From Auanema rhodensis (taxonomy: Eukaryota; Nematoda; Chromadorea; Rhabditida; Rhabditidae), in assembly GCA_964057225.1 (NCBI GenBank), contig OZ059898.1, positions 14,781,267 through 14,845,266 of the forward strand: DNA of 64,000 nt, written 5' to 3'. Positions 1 through 10,226 of this stretch are shown here, piece by piece. Position 1 is the first letter of the stretch; each line of letters starts with the position of its first letter. The notes under the pieces are model-generated. The model saw only the letters and a list, made by a program, of their open reading frames with translations, was not told the DNA's origin and ran no database searches. The translations under genes were made by a program, and so were the position numbers.

Positions 1-8
1 ACATGGGA
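1..8 (-). tRNA. tRNA-Glu(UUC), 5' end only (cut by window edge)
   Basis: These bases match the first eight nucleotides of the tRNA as transcribed leftward. The rest of the gene lies outside the window, at the position the 265-bp period predicts. Confidence 0.85.
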
Positions 9-191
9 CACGTTAACTGCTCTTATGATACTACTTCTTCTATCATTTACCTCGAGGAAGTGAGTAAGCAACAAGGGAAGTAACAACGATGAATCGGCCC
101 CGTATTAACTTCTAACAAAAAGATTAAATGCAGAAAAGAGATTTAGAAGAGAGCTGAATTCATAATATGGAAATTCAGAAGAGAAGATGCC

Positions 192-195
192 AAAA
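192..195 (-). terminator. Pol III T-run terminator of the tRNA unit
   Basis: On the minus strand a TTTT run lies six bases past the discriminator base, a normal place for RNA polymerase III termination. It sits between GCCA and TGGC, which could pair into a small hairpin. Four Ts is close to the minimum, so some read-through is plausible. Many monomers have a T5 run about 75 nt further on (117..121 here). The same signal recurs beside nearly every tRNA body in the window. Confidence 0.7.
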
Positions 196-201
196 GATGG
201 C

Positions 202-273
202 TTCCCATGCCGGGAATCGAACCCGGGCCGCGTGGGTGAAAACCACGAATCCTAACCACTAGACCACATGGGA
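202..273 (-). tRNA. tRNA-Glu(UUC), reference copy for the array
   Basis: The minus strand folds into a complete cloverleaf: acceptor TCCCATG/CATGGGA (7 bp), D arm GTC/GAT, anticodon stem CGTGG/CCACG, loop TTTTCAC giving anticodon UUC, a four-base variable region, T stem CCGGG/CCCGG and T loop TTCGATT. The discriminator base is A; CCA is not encoded. The A box TGGTCTAGTGG and B box GGTTCGATTCC, the internal Pol III promoter, fit consensus. Anticodon UUC reads glutamate codons GAA/GAG. Nearly all the other copies have this same sequence. There is no intron. Whether every copy is transcribed cannot be told from sequence. Confidence 0.95.
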
Positions 274-1526
274 CACGTTAACTGTTCTTATGATACTACT
301 TCTTCTATCATTTACCTCGAGGAAGTGAGTAAGCAACAAGGGAAGTAACAACGATGAATCGGCCCCGTATTAACTTCTAACAAAACGGTTAAAAGCAGAA
401 AAGAGATTTAGAAGAGAGCTGAATTCAAAATATGAAAATTCAAAAGAGAAGATGCCAAAAGATGGCTTCCCATGCCGGGAATCGAACCCGGGCCGCGTGG
501 GTGAAAACCACGAATCCTAACCACTAGACCACATGGGACACGTTAACTGTTCTTATGATACTACTTCTTCTATAATTTACCTCGAGGAAGTGAGTAAGCA
601 ACAAGGGAAGTAACAACGATGAATCGGCCCCGTATTAACTTCTAACAAAACGGTTAAAAGCAGAAAAGAGATTTAGAAGAGAGCTGAATTCAAATAATGA
701 AAATTCAAAAGAGAAGATGCCAAAAGATGGCTTCCCATGCCGGGAATCGAACCCGGGCCGCGTGGGTGAAAACCACGAATCCTAACCACTAGACCACATG
801 GGACACGTTAACTGTTCTTATGATACTACTTCTTCTATAATTTACCTCGAGGAAGTGAGTAAGCAACAAGGGAAGTAACAACGATGAATCGGCCCCGTAT
901 TAACTTCTAACAAAACGGTTAAAAGCAGAAAAGAGATTTAGAAGAGAGCTGAATTCAAAATATGAAAATTCAAAAGAGAAGATGCCAAAAGATGGCTTCC
1001 CATGCCGGGAATCGAACCCGGGCCGCGTGGGTGAAAACCACGAATCCTAACCACTAGACCACATGGGACACGTTAACTGTTCTTATGATACTACTTCTTC
1101 TATAATTTACCTCGAGGAAGTGAGTAAGCAACAAGGGAAGTAACAACGATGAATCGGCCCCGTATTAACTTCTAACAAAACGGTTAAAAGCAGAAAAGAG
1201 ATTTAGAAGAGAGCTGAATTCAAAATATGAAAATTCAAAAGAGAAGATGCCAAAAGATGGCTTCCCATGCCGGGAATCGAACCCGGGCCGCGTGGGTGAA
1301 AACCACGAATCCTAACCACTAGACCACATGGGACACGTTAACTGTTCTTATGATACTACTTCTTCTATCATTTACCTCGAGGAATTGAGTAAGCAACAAG
1401 GGAAGTAACAACGATGAATCGGCCCCGTATTAACTTCTAACAAAAAGATTAAATGCAGAAAAGAGATTTAGAAGAGAGCTGAATTCAAAATATGGAAATT
1501 CAGAAGAGAAGATGCCAAAAGATGGC

Positions 1527-1598
1527 TTCCCATGCCTGGAATCGAACCCGGGCCGCGTGGGTGAAAACCACGAATCCTAACCACTAGACCACATGGGA
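1527..1598 (-). tRNA. tRNA-Glu(UUC), T-stem variant
   Basis: The copy carries C63A in the T stem, breaking the 51-63 pair. The same change is present in the copies starting at 3646, 30764, 32917, 46680 and 47740, so it was spread by monomer copying and did not arise independently. Anticodon and B box are intact. The mismatch could weaken folding, so this class may be less functional. Confidence 0.85.
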
Positions 1599-3793
1599 CA
1601 CGTTAACTGTTCTTATGATACTACTTCTTCTATCATTTACCTCAAGGAAGTGAGTAAGCAACAAGGGAAGTAACAACGATGAATCGGCCCCGTATTAACT
1701 TCTAACAAAAAGATTAAATGCAGAAAAGAGATTTAGAAGAGAGCTGAATTCAAAATATGGAAATTCAGAAGAGAAGATGCCAAAAGATGGCTTCCCATGC
1801 CGGGAATCGAACCCGGGCCGCGTGGGTGAAAACCACGAATCCTAACCACTAGACCACATGGGACACGTTAACTGCTCTTATGATACTACTTCTTCTATCA
1901 TTTACCTCGAGGAAGTGAGTAAGCAACAAGGGAAGTAACAACGATGAATCGGCCCCGTATTAACTTCTAACAAAAAGATTAAACGCAGAAAAGAGATTTA
2001 GAAGAGAGCTGAATTCAAAATATGAAATTCAGAAGAGAAGATGCCAAAAGATGGCTTCCCATGCCGGGAATCGAACCCGGGCCGCGTGGGTGAAAACCAC
2101 GAATCCTAACCACTAGACCACATGGGACACGTTAACTGTTCTTATGATACTACTTCTTCTATCATTTACCTCGAGGAAGTGAGTAAGCAACAAGGGAAGT
2201 AACAACGATGAATCGGCCCCGTATTAACTTCTAACAAAAAGATTAAATGCAGAAAAGAGATTTAGAAGAGAGCTGAATTCAAAATATGAAAATTCAAAAG
2301 AGAAGATGCCAAAAGATGGCTTCCCATGCCGGGAATCGAACCCGGGCCGCGTGGGTGAAAACCACGAATCCTAACCACTAGACCACATGGGACACGTTAA
2401 CTGTTCTTAGGATACTACTTCTTCTATCATTTACCTCGAGGAAGTGAGTAAGCAACAAGGGAAGTAACAACGATGAATCGGCCCCGTATTAACTTCTAAC
2501 AAAACGGTTAAAAGCAGAAAAGAGATTTAGAAGAGAGCTGAATTCAAAATATGAAAATTCAAAAGAGAAGATGCCAAAAGATGGCTTCCCATGCCGGGAA
2601 TCGAACCCGGGCCGCGTGGGTGAAAACCACGAATCCTAACCACTAGACCACATGGGACACTTTAACTGTTCTTATGATACTACTTCTTCTATCATTTACC
2701 TCAAGGAAGTGAGTAAGCAACAAGGGAAGTAACAACGATGAATCGGCCCCGTATTAACTTCTAACAAAAAGATTTAATGCAGAAAAGAGATTTAGAAGAG
2801 AGCTGAATTCATAATATGGAAATTCAGAAGAGAAGATGCCAAAAGATGGCTTCCCATGCCGGGAATCGAACCCGGGCCGCGTGGGTGAAAACCACGAATC
2901 CTAACCACTAGACCACATGGGACACGTTAACTGTTCTTATGATACTACTTCTTCTATCATTTACCTCGAGGAAGTGAGTAAGCAACAAGGGAAGTAACAA
3001 CGATGAATCGGCCCCGTATTAACTTCTAACAAAAAGATTAAATGCAGAAAAGAGATTTAGAAGAGAGCTGAATTCAAATAATGAAAATTCAAAAGAGAAG
3101 ATGCCAAAAGATGGCTTCCCATGCCGGGAATCGAACCCGGGCCGCGTGGGTGAAAACCACGAATCCTAACCACTAGACCACATGGGACACGTTAACTGTT
3201 CTTATGATACTACTTCTTCTATAATTTACCTCGAGGAAGTGAGTAAGCAACAAGGGAAGTAACAACGATGAATCGGCCCCGTATTAATTTCTAACAAAAA
3301 GATTAAATGCAGAAAAGAGATTTAGAAGAGAGCTGAATTCAAAATATGGAAATTCAGAAGAGAAGATGCCAAAAGATGGCTTCCCATGCCGGGAATCGAA
3401 CCCGGGCCGCGTGGGTGAAAACCACGAATCCTAACCACTAGACCACATGGGACACGTTAACTGTTCTTATGATACTACTTCTTCTATCATTTACCTCGAG
3501 GAAGTGAGTAAGCAACAAGGGAAGTAACAACGATGAATCGGCCCCGTATTAACTTCTAACAAAAAGATTAAATGCAGAAAAGAGATTTAGAAGAGAGCTG
3601 AATTCAAAATATGGAAATTCAGAAGAGAAGATGCCAAAAGATGGCTTCCCATGCCTGGAATCGAACCCGGGCCGCGTGGGTGAAAACCACGAATCCTAAC
3701 CACTAGACCACATGGGACACGTTAACTGTTCCTATGATACTACTTCTTCTATCATTTACCTCAAGGAAGTGAGTAAGCAACAAGGGAAGTAAC

Positions 3794-4098
3794 TGTTTCG
3801 TATATAGATACGAAAGATAAGTAAATAGTCATTAAATTAGAAAGAAATTAAGAAAATAGATTTCAAATATAAAATGAGTAAGTTTATTTTTAATATCATT
3901 TCTGTAGTGAACGGTCGTACACGGTTCCGTCAAATTTACGTGGAATTGACGTACGCCGATTGTTTTACTTTCAATTCAGTTAATATAATTGACCTACAGC
4001 GCGTAGACGCATATAAAGACTTCTTAATATTAATTGAATATTATTTAATATACATTCCAAATAAATCATTTTGTAATAAATTGTTTATATTCAATACA
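3794..4098 (+). repeat. BEL/Pao 5' LTR
   Basis: Direct repeat of 10874..11178, with no difference seen. It opens with an inverted repeat, TTTCGTAT and ATACGAAA, separated by four bases (3796..3815). A TATAAA lies at 4012 and AATAAA signals near 4064..4081, so R and U5 must be short and close to the right end of the LTR. Confidence 0.95.
4012..4017 (+). promoter_or_regulatory. Putative TATA box of BEL/Pao genomic transcript
   Basis: TATAAA within the LTR. With a start site about 30 bases downstream (near 4042), the first ATG in the RNA would be that of gag at 4156. Placement is inferred from spacing only. Confidence 0.5.
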
Positions 4099-4101
4099 AA
4101 G

Positions 4102-4113
4102 TGGTGCATCGGC
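4102..4113 (+). other. Primer-binding site, tRNA-Gly
   Basis: TGGTGCATCGGC starts three bases after the LTR. It is complementary to the 3' end of animal tRNA-Gly(GCC) including CCA (from remembered family sequence). Twelve bases match and then the match stops. tRNA-Gly priming is known for BEL/Pao elements. Confidence 0.8.
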
Positions 4114-4155
4114 GAATTAAAAAAAAAAAAAAAAAACAAAAAATTAAAAGCAAAG

Positions 4156-6006
4156 ATGAACTCGTCCTCAATAAAATTCAGTAAACAAGGTTATCACGCC
4201 AGAATAACGTGTAATAGTTATAAACGAGAAGAAATTTTAAAAATCTTGAAAAAATATGAAATGAATACAGACCTGAGTTCATATGATATAGATGCAATTC
4301 TAGTATATGTGGAAAATCTCAGAAATTTATGTGAATATATAAAAATTATGAGAGCAGATGATGAAGAAAACATTATAGAGGAGTTAGTGGAAAAAACACA
4401 TTTATATATAGAATGTGAACAGATTAAAGAAGAGCTTGAAAAATTGAATTCTATTATACATAACCAAAATGACAAAAAGGCAAAAACGAAATTCGAAATG
4501 AACCATAAACAAATATTATATACTTTACCTGTAGGTAACAATTCTATGAGCTCACAACATTCGAAAATCGAGAAAGATACACAAATTGAAACGTCTTGTT
4601 GGGATTCTTCAGGTTCTGAAACGGATAATAGGTTTAGGAACAGAACGAAACTTTTAAAAAAGAAAAATCCAGAAGTAGACAAAACAATATCATTCTTTAA
4701 TGATAAAATGAAAAAGATGATAAAGCGTCTAAGTCATATAGAGAAGAAAATGTATAATACAGATGAAAACTCTGAAACAGAAGAGAGAGGAAACGGCATG
4801 TTTTCAAAACCTGAAAAGCAAATAACAAATTTCAATGGCGAAACTAGAAAACAAAAGTATAAAACCAACAGTATATCAGAAAATAAAAATGATTTGAAAG
4901 AATATAACATGTTTTCACGCCCAAAAATCAACTTACATATCTTTGATGGAGATATAACAGAATTTTCTGAATTCTTAGGTGTTTTCGAAATGTTAATCCA
5001 TGAAAATAAATCCATGACCAACAGAGAAAAATTATTTCACTTAAAATCATGTATGAAGGGTAAAGCTGAGAATTTACTCAAACCCATAACATTAAACTCG
5101 GAAAATTACGAGAAAGCGTTGGATCTATTAAAGAAAACATACGATAAACCTGTTCAAAGAAAAAGATTATTGAAACAGAAGCTGAGAAATTTACCAAAAA
5201 CAAATGAAAATGTTGAAAAAATGAAAGAAGTTTTCAATGAGATCAGATCAATATTGACCGGACTCAATGAACATACTGACATAGATAATGAAGAAATTAT
5301 TGATATAATACTTGAAAAATTCCCAGAAAATATCAAAAGAGAAATATTCAGAATAGAAAATAATATCAATAGTGAACTTAATTTGGATCAAATATTAAAT
5401 GTAATAGAAACTGCGCTGAAAACGGAAGAAATGGTTTATTCAAAACATAGTTATCAATATGATACATACAAGAGAGAAAACTATATATCAACAATGAATT
5501 TTATAACAAAATCAAATGATAATCATGAAAAAAATTACTCAAACAAAAGTTACAATCACAATATGTATGAAAATAAACATAGAAATCAAATGCATAAAGT
5601 GAACCAACACATACAAAGAAATAATAATGAATATTTAGCAAAATACAAAGAATTTGGATGTATTTACTGTGAAATGCAGAATCATGAAACTAAATATTGT
5701 AAAAAGATGAGAACCATCAAAGAAAAAAGAAACATTATTGTGCAGAAAAAAGTGTGTTGGATTTGCTTCTCTAAAAATCATACGTCATTTGATTGCATAG
5801 GTAAATCATGCAAAAACTGTAACGGTCGGCATCATGAAAGTATTTGCATGAAAAACGAGTATGCTGTTGAGCGGACAGAAACAAATAGGAATAACAGAGC
5901 ATATGCTAATGAAGACACAAACCATAAACCCCATTTAAGTGGTGGAAATCAAGAACCTTTAGGTCAAAATTTTCAATTGAGAGAAAATGTGATGAAGAAG
6001 AAATAA
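4156..6006 (+). CDS. gag: BEL/Pao Gag polyprotein
   Basis: Structural protein of 616 aa that would form the intracellular particle and bind the element RNA. Residues about 255-410 resemble the DUF1759 Gag core of BEL/Pao elements (FDGDITEFSEF near residue 263). Three zinc-knuckle motifs follow: CX2CX4HX4C at residue 502, another CX2CX4HX4C at 534, and a related CX2C...HH...C motif from 552. The N-terminal third is Lys/Glu-rich and probably coiled coil. The frame is open upstream to 3874, but that part is LTR U3 and lies before the inferred transcript start; 4156 is the first ATG after it. The last 79 bases overlap pol in the -1 frame. Confidence 0.9.
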   Translation: MNSSSIKFSKQGYHARITCNSYKREEILKILKKYEMNTDLSSYDIDAILVYVENLRNLCEYIKIMRADDEENIIEELVEKTHLYIECEQIKEELEKLNSIIHNQNDKKAKTKFEMNHKQILYTLPVGNNSMSSQHSKIEKDTQIETSCWDSSGSETDNRFRNRTKLLKKKNPEVDKTISFFNDKMKKMIKRLSHIEKKMYNTDENSETEERGNGMFSKPEKQITNFNGETRKQKYKTNSISENKNDLKEYNMFSRPKINLHIFDGDITEFSEFLGVFEMLIHENKSMTNREKLFHLKSCMKGKAENLLKPITLNSENYEKALDLLKKTYDKPVQRKRLLKQKLRNLPKTNENVEKMKEVFNEIRSILTGLNEHTDIDNEEIIDIILEKFPENIKREIFRIENNINSELNLDQILNVIETALKTEEMVYSKHSYQYDTYKRENYISTMNFITKSNDNHEKNYSNKSYNHNMYENKHRNQMHKVNQHIQRNNNEYLAKYKEFGCIYCEMQNHETKYCKKMRTIKEKRNIIVQKKVCWICFSKNHTSFDCIGKSCKNCNGRHHESICMKNEYAVERTETNRNNRAYANEDTNHKPHLSGGNQEPLGQNFQLRENVMKKK

Positions 6007-9000
6007 CACATATCAATCTACTCTCAGATGGAGTAGAAAATAGAAAAGATAAAAATAATAAATTTAACACATTTTTTATATCATTTTTTAAAACAAATTA
6101 TAAAAACCTCATATTACTATTTGACACCTGTTCACATCAATCCTTCATCAAAGAAAAAACAGCAGAAAAATTAAAATTGAAGATTTTAAAAGAGAAAAAT
6201 CTTTCAATAACCAGTATTACTAATAATTTAAAAATTATGAAATCTAAAGAAGTATTATGGGAGATACCTGAAGTTTTAAAAGAAATCAAATTGCTTTGCA
6301 TTGATCAGATAACAAATAATATAAACATGCCAGAATTGAGAGAAGATGATATTGAAAAAATAGAAAAATATAGTTTGCAAAATCATGAATTAATAGCAGA
6401 AGAAGGATACGTAGAACCCGACATTTTAATTGGGATGGATAATTTCTGGGATTTCGTATCAAAAACATTCAAATCCATAAAAATACGTGAAGATTTAATA
6501 ATTATACCCACAATCCTACATCCTATAATTGCTCAACAACAATTTTTAATGGAAAGCCATCAAGAAATTGTCGAAAATCCTGAACTACAATGCTTTTTAA
6601 CGGGAACAACCCTGAAAGAGGAAAATAAGAAAAGTTCAAAAGAGGAAATAAGAAGTTTTGAAGATAAAATGGCATGGAAACATTTCTATGATAATGTTCA
6701 AAATCAAAATGGTAGGATTAAAGTAAAATTCCCAATCAGACCTAATATACAATCAATTGATGATAATTATGGAAAAAGTATTGGATGTTTGAACGGTATT
6801 CTTAAATCAATGAGTCACAAAAAAGAAATATTGAAAAAATATGATGATACTATAAAGGAGCAATTAAGAACAGGCATTCTAGAAATATCGCCAGAACAAA
6901 ATCATCCTTTTTTTACATATTACATACCCCATCATTATGTCTTAAAATTAACTAGTTCCACTACAAAATTAAGGATTGTTCTTAATGCATCTAGCAAGAT
7001 GAAAAATGAGAAATCACTTAACGATATACTTTATCAAGGTGAGGGTATCATACCCAATTTAGCAGGAATGCTAATACGACTTCGATTGTGCAAAAATTTT
7101 ATAATAGGGGATATAGAGAAAGCTTTTCATCAAGTCGAATTGGATGAAAGCCATAGAGACCTTACTCGAATTTTATGGGTAAAGGATATCAGTAAAGGAA
7201 CACAAAGAAGTAATATTTCAAATTTACGCTTCACCAGAATACCATTTGGTGTAAACAGTTCACCTTTTCTTCTAGCAGCTAGTATAATTTATTTTCTGCA
7301 ACAAGAAAAAAGCAGTCTGTGCGAAAATATTTTAAGCAATATATATGTAGATAATATTATGGTTAAGGTTGAAAATGAGAATCAAGTATTTGAATTTTAT
7401 AAAGAAATAAAAAATTTATTCTCGAAAATTGGAATGAATGTTAGAGAATTTTACACGAATGTAGAAAACCAGAGAGAAAAATTTCCTGAAAAAGACAGCA
7501 TCAAAGAAACAAAATTTAAAATTTTAGGAATGCATTATGATGGTGAAGAAGATTTATTAGAAGTTAAAATACCTAAATGGGAAGAGAGCAAAATCACAAA
7601 AAGAGGAATTTTGAGCTTCATAAACTCAATATTCGACCCTCTTGGCATAACCCAGCCTTTGATACTAAAAGCAAAATTATTTTTAAAGGAAATATGGGAA
7701 ACCAAAATAGATTGGGACGTAGAAATCCCAGATGATCAGAAAATAATATGGAAAAATCTGTATAAAAAGTTAGAAAACACAAAAGTTTCAATAAAACGTT
7801 CGATAGTTGAAATAAATACCAATGAAACGGAAAATTTTGAATATTTGCTGTTCACTGATGCGTCGAAAGACGTAATAGCATGTGTAGCATACATTGCAAA
7901 AATAAATGACAATAAAATTGAAAAAATTGATTTTCTATGTTCAAAATCATCAACTATGGTAGAAGGTACCATACCAATGAAGGAATTATCGGCCGTACTA
8001 TTTGGAATGAAGATGCTTCAAGACAATTTAAGAGAAATTGATGAAAAAATAAAAAAGATTAGAATCTTTACAGATTCACAAGTAGTATTATGTTGGCTAC
8101 ACAAAAATCCAATAAAAAGGACATATATTCGTAACCGTATCAATAAAATAAATGAAATAGTGGAGAAAGTAGAGAAAGAAAACGAAAAAATTGAGTTCTA
8201 TTATATAAATACAAAATTTAACCCTGCAGACTTACCTACAAGAGGTACAGAAATTCAGGATGAATCTTATCAAAATTGGATAAAAGGTCCGCAATGGTAT
8301 ATGAAAGAAAAAGAAAGAAATAAAAAGGTTAAAAGCTTGAAGGAAATAATAGATAAGTATTGTGATGAACCAGAACAAAAAATAGTCAATCTATTAACCA
8401 AATCTGATATTAGACAAGCAGAAATAGAAGACTTAGACTATTTTGCGAGTAAATTTTCATCTTATCCGAAATTTACAAACATTATTCGGCAAGTAATAAC
8501 TTTCATAACTAGAATCAGAAAGAAACCTAAAGTTATTGAAGAAACTATGTTTGAAAACTTTGAAAACAAAGACAGGATGACCAAAAATAAAATTATTCAA
8601 CAGTTTTTGATAAAATGTCATCAAAATCAAAATATTGATCAGCTTAAAAAAGAAAAATACAATCAATTAGACATAATTGAAGATGAAACAGGAATATTAA
8701 GAGTACGAGGTCGCATGGGCAATTCAGAACAAGTTAATAAACAATATCCAATTTTGCTTTTTGGAAAGAAAATATTCACGAACCTCATTTTGAACTATAT
8801 TCATGAAATATCGCTTCATACGCCACGTGAAACAATGATGGCCATAGTACGAAAAGAATTTTTTATCATAAAATTGAAAACATGCATAAACACAGTAATC
8901 TCGAAATGCGTGAAATGTAAAAAACTAAATAACAGGCCATATAAATACCCTAATTTCCCACAATATCCAAAAGAAAGAGTTCTCAAATATAAACCATTTG

Positions 9001-10046
9001 AAAACATTGGAATCGATTATGCCGGTCCATTATTAGTAAAAACAGGCCATAATTCTGATAAAAAGGTATGGATTATGTTAATTACTTGCCTTTGTACACG
9101 AGCAGTATACTTGGATTTAGCCAATGATAGCTCCAGCAAAGAATTAACACTAAATTTACGAAAATTTTTCGCTCGAAAAAGAGTACCTTTGAAAATCATA
9201 TCAGATAATGGTAGTCAGTTCATAAAAACTGATAAAATTTTGGAGAGCTTTCTCAAAAATAAACACATAAATTGGGAAAAAATAACTCCTTATTCACCGT
9301 GGAAAGGAGGATTCTATGAAAGAATGATAGGCGTAATAAAGAAGTATCTAATAAAATGTCTAGGGACAAAACAGATCGAGTTTAATGAATTGAGCACAAT
9401 TCTAACCGAGATTGAAAATATAGTTAATTTGAGACCTATTTCATACATAAATGATGATTTTGACAAAATAGTAACACCTAAAAGTCTTGAATACTATCAT
9501 CCAGAGAACGTCATATGCGAATTCTCAAACATATCTAATAAAACTAATTTGTCAAAGATTAATGAGATCAAAGATTATATGAAAAACTGTAATAATAGCA
9601 TTACCGAATTTTGGATAAATTGGTCAAATACATATCTGGAGGAACTGAGAGTTCTGTCAAATCAAAAAACAATCAGCAGAAATTTTAATAAATTAAAACC
9701 TAAACTTGGCGAAATTGTCCTATGCAAAGAAAATAATGTGAAGAGACACAAATGGCCTCTTGCAATCATCGAAGAAATCATTTATTCAAAAGACGGAGAA
9801 ATAAGAACCGTAAAAATAAGAAATTCAGAAGGAAATCATTTTCTGAGATCGATAAATCAGTTAATTCCTCTAGAAATATCAGAGTGTGATGCTGATTTAG
9901 ATGAAATCAAGAAAAATAAGAAAACAACTAGTTTCGAAAACTATAACAGCATCAATAACAATGATCATTATAAAAATGAAAAAACTAATATATGGGACAA
10001 TCGACTCAGGAACAATGAGAAGATAGACTATAGAAAATTTTTCTAA
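5928..10046 (+). CDS. pol: BEL/Pao Pol polyprotein (protease, RT, RNase H, integrase)
   Basis: Open frame of 1,372 codons in the -1 frame relative to gag, entered by frameshift in the overlap and so without its own start. In order: aspartic protease with LLFDTCSHQSF (Asp at 6123); reverse transcriptase with first catalytic Asp in GDIEKAFHQ (7110) and YVDN at 7344; RNase H with FTDAS (Asp 7857), MKELSA and FTDSQ; integrase with a His/His/Cys/Cys zinc site (8802 to about 8920) and catalytic D at 9015, D at 9204 and E at 9318 in GGFYERM; and a DUF5641-like C terminus near 9670-9890. The RT box reads YVDN where many retroelements have YVDD. No internal stop interrupts the frame. Confidence 0.93.
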   Translation, partial: TPFKWWKSRTFRSKFSIERKCDEEEITHINLLSDGVENRKDKNNKFNTFFISFFKTNYKNLILLFDTCSHQSFIKEKTAEKLKLKILKEKNLSITSITNNLKIMKSKEVLWEIPEVLKEIKLLCIDQITNNINMPELREDDIEKIEKYSLQNHELIAEEGYVEPDILIGMDNFWDFVSKTFKSIKIREDLIIIPTILHPIIAQQQFLMESHQEIVENPELQCFLTGTTLKEENKKSSKEEIRSFEDKMAWKHFYDNVQNQNGRIKVKFPIRPNIQSIDDNYGKSIGCLNGILKSMSHKKEILKKYDDTIKEQLRTGILEISPEQNHPFFTYYIPHHYVLKLTSSTTKLRIVLNASSKMKNEKSLNDILYQGEGIIPNLAGMLIRLRLCKNFIIGDIEKAFHQVELDESHRDLTRILWVKDISKGTQRSNISNLRFTRIPFGVNSSPFLLAASIIYFLQQEKSSLCENILSNIYVDNIMVKVENENQVFEFYKEIKNLFSKIGMNVREFYTNVENQREKFPEKDSIKETKFKILGMHYDGEEDLLEVKIPKWEESKITKRGILSFINSIFDPLGITQPLILKAKLFLKEIWETKIDWDVEIPDDQKIIWKNLYKKLENTKVSIKRSIVEINTNETENFEYLLFTDASKDVIACVAYIAKINDNKIEKIDFLCSKSSTMVEGTIPMKELSAVLFGMKMLQDNLREIDEKIKKIRIFTDSQVVLCWLHKNPIKRTYIRNRINKINEIVEKVEKENEKIEFYYINTKFNPADLPTRGTEIQDESYQNWIKGPQWYMKEKERNKKVKSLKEIIDKYCDEPEQKIVNLLTKSDIRQAEIEDLDYFASKFSSYPKFTNIIRQVITFITRIRKKPKVIEETMFENFENKDRMTKNKIIQQFLIKCHQNQNIDQLKKEKYNQLDIIEDETGILRVRGRMGNSEQVNKQYPILLFGKKIFTNLILNYIHEISLHTPRETMMAIVRKEFFIIKLKTCINTVISKCVKCKKLNNRPYKYPNFPQYPKERVLKYKPFENIGIDYAGPLLVKTGHNSDKKVWIMLITCLCTRAVYLDLANDSSSKELTLNLRKFFARKRVPLKIISDNGSQFIKTDKILESFLKNKHINWEKITPYSPWKGGFYERMIGVIKKYLIKCLGTKQIEFNELSTILTEIENIVNLRPISYINDDFDKIVTPKSLEYYHPENVICEFSNISNKTNLSKINEIKDYMKNCNNSITEFWINWSNTYLEELRVLSNQKTISRNFNKLKPKLGEIVLCKENNVKRHKWPLAIIEEIIYSKDGEIRTVKIRNSEGNHFLRSINQLIPLEISECDADLDEIKKNKKTTSFENYNSINNNDHYKNEKTNIWDNRLRNNEKIDYRKFF
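5967..5973 (+). promoter_or_regulatory. Putative -1 ribosomal frameshift site between gag and pol
   Basis: A AAT TTT fits the X XXY YYZ slippery pattern, phased on gag codons (AAT at 5968). It lies inside the gag-pol overlap, 33 bases before the gag stop. A -1 slip here enters exactly the frame that is open through pol. No stimulatory structure was assessed. Confidence 0.65.
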
Positions 10047-10226
10047 TATTCTAGTAATTTTTTATGTAGCTTTAGTTATGAATAGTAGCAGTAATAGTAA
10101 TATATATTATGTTAAAATAATAAAAGAAAAACAATTATTAACTTATTCGTATGAAAATAGAAAAGAAAATAAATAAAAATAAAACATTTTTTTCCGATAT
10201 TTTGGTTGCGGTGGAATATTCACGGT

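Larger units (their letters stand above)
1..3793 (-). repeat. Tandem tRNA-Glu(UUC) array, segment 1
   Basis: Head-to-tail monomers of 265 bp, each with a 72-nt minus-strand tRNA-Glu gene. Complete tRNA bodies begin at 202 and then every 265 bp to 1792, and at 2056 and then every 265 bp to 3646: 14 copies. The single 264-bp step comes from a one-base loss in the spacer near 2024. Spacers differ at a few recurring sites, such as an A-rich stretch reading AAAAAGATTAAATG or AAAACGGTTAAAAG. The segment begins inside a tRNA gene, so the array continues left of the window. It ends where the BEL/Pao element enters the spacer; GTAAC at 3789..3793 is the left target-site copy. Confidence 0.97.

Noticed and set aside
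75-125. A second, diverged tRNA or snRNA gene in each spacer
   Set aside because: No cloverleaf, A box/B box pair or known snRNA motif could be built from the spacer on either strand.
1-3793. CRISPR-like repeat/spacer array
   Set aside because: Repeats are 265 bp with a tRNA in each, spacers are near-identical, and the context is eukaryotic.
3874-4155. N-terminal 94-codon extension of gag starting in the LTR
   Set aside because: It lies upstream of the inferred transcript start and spans the primer site; the first ATG in the likely RNA is at 4156.
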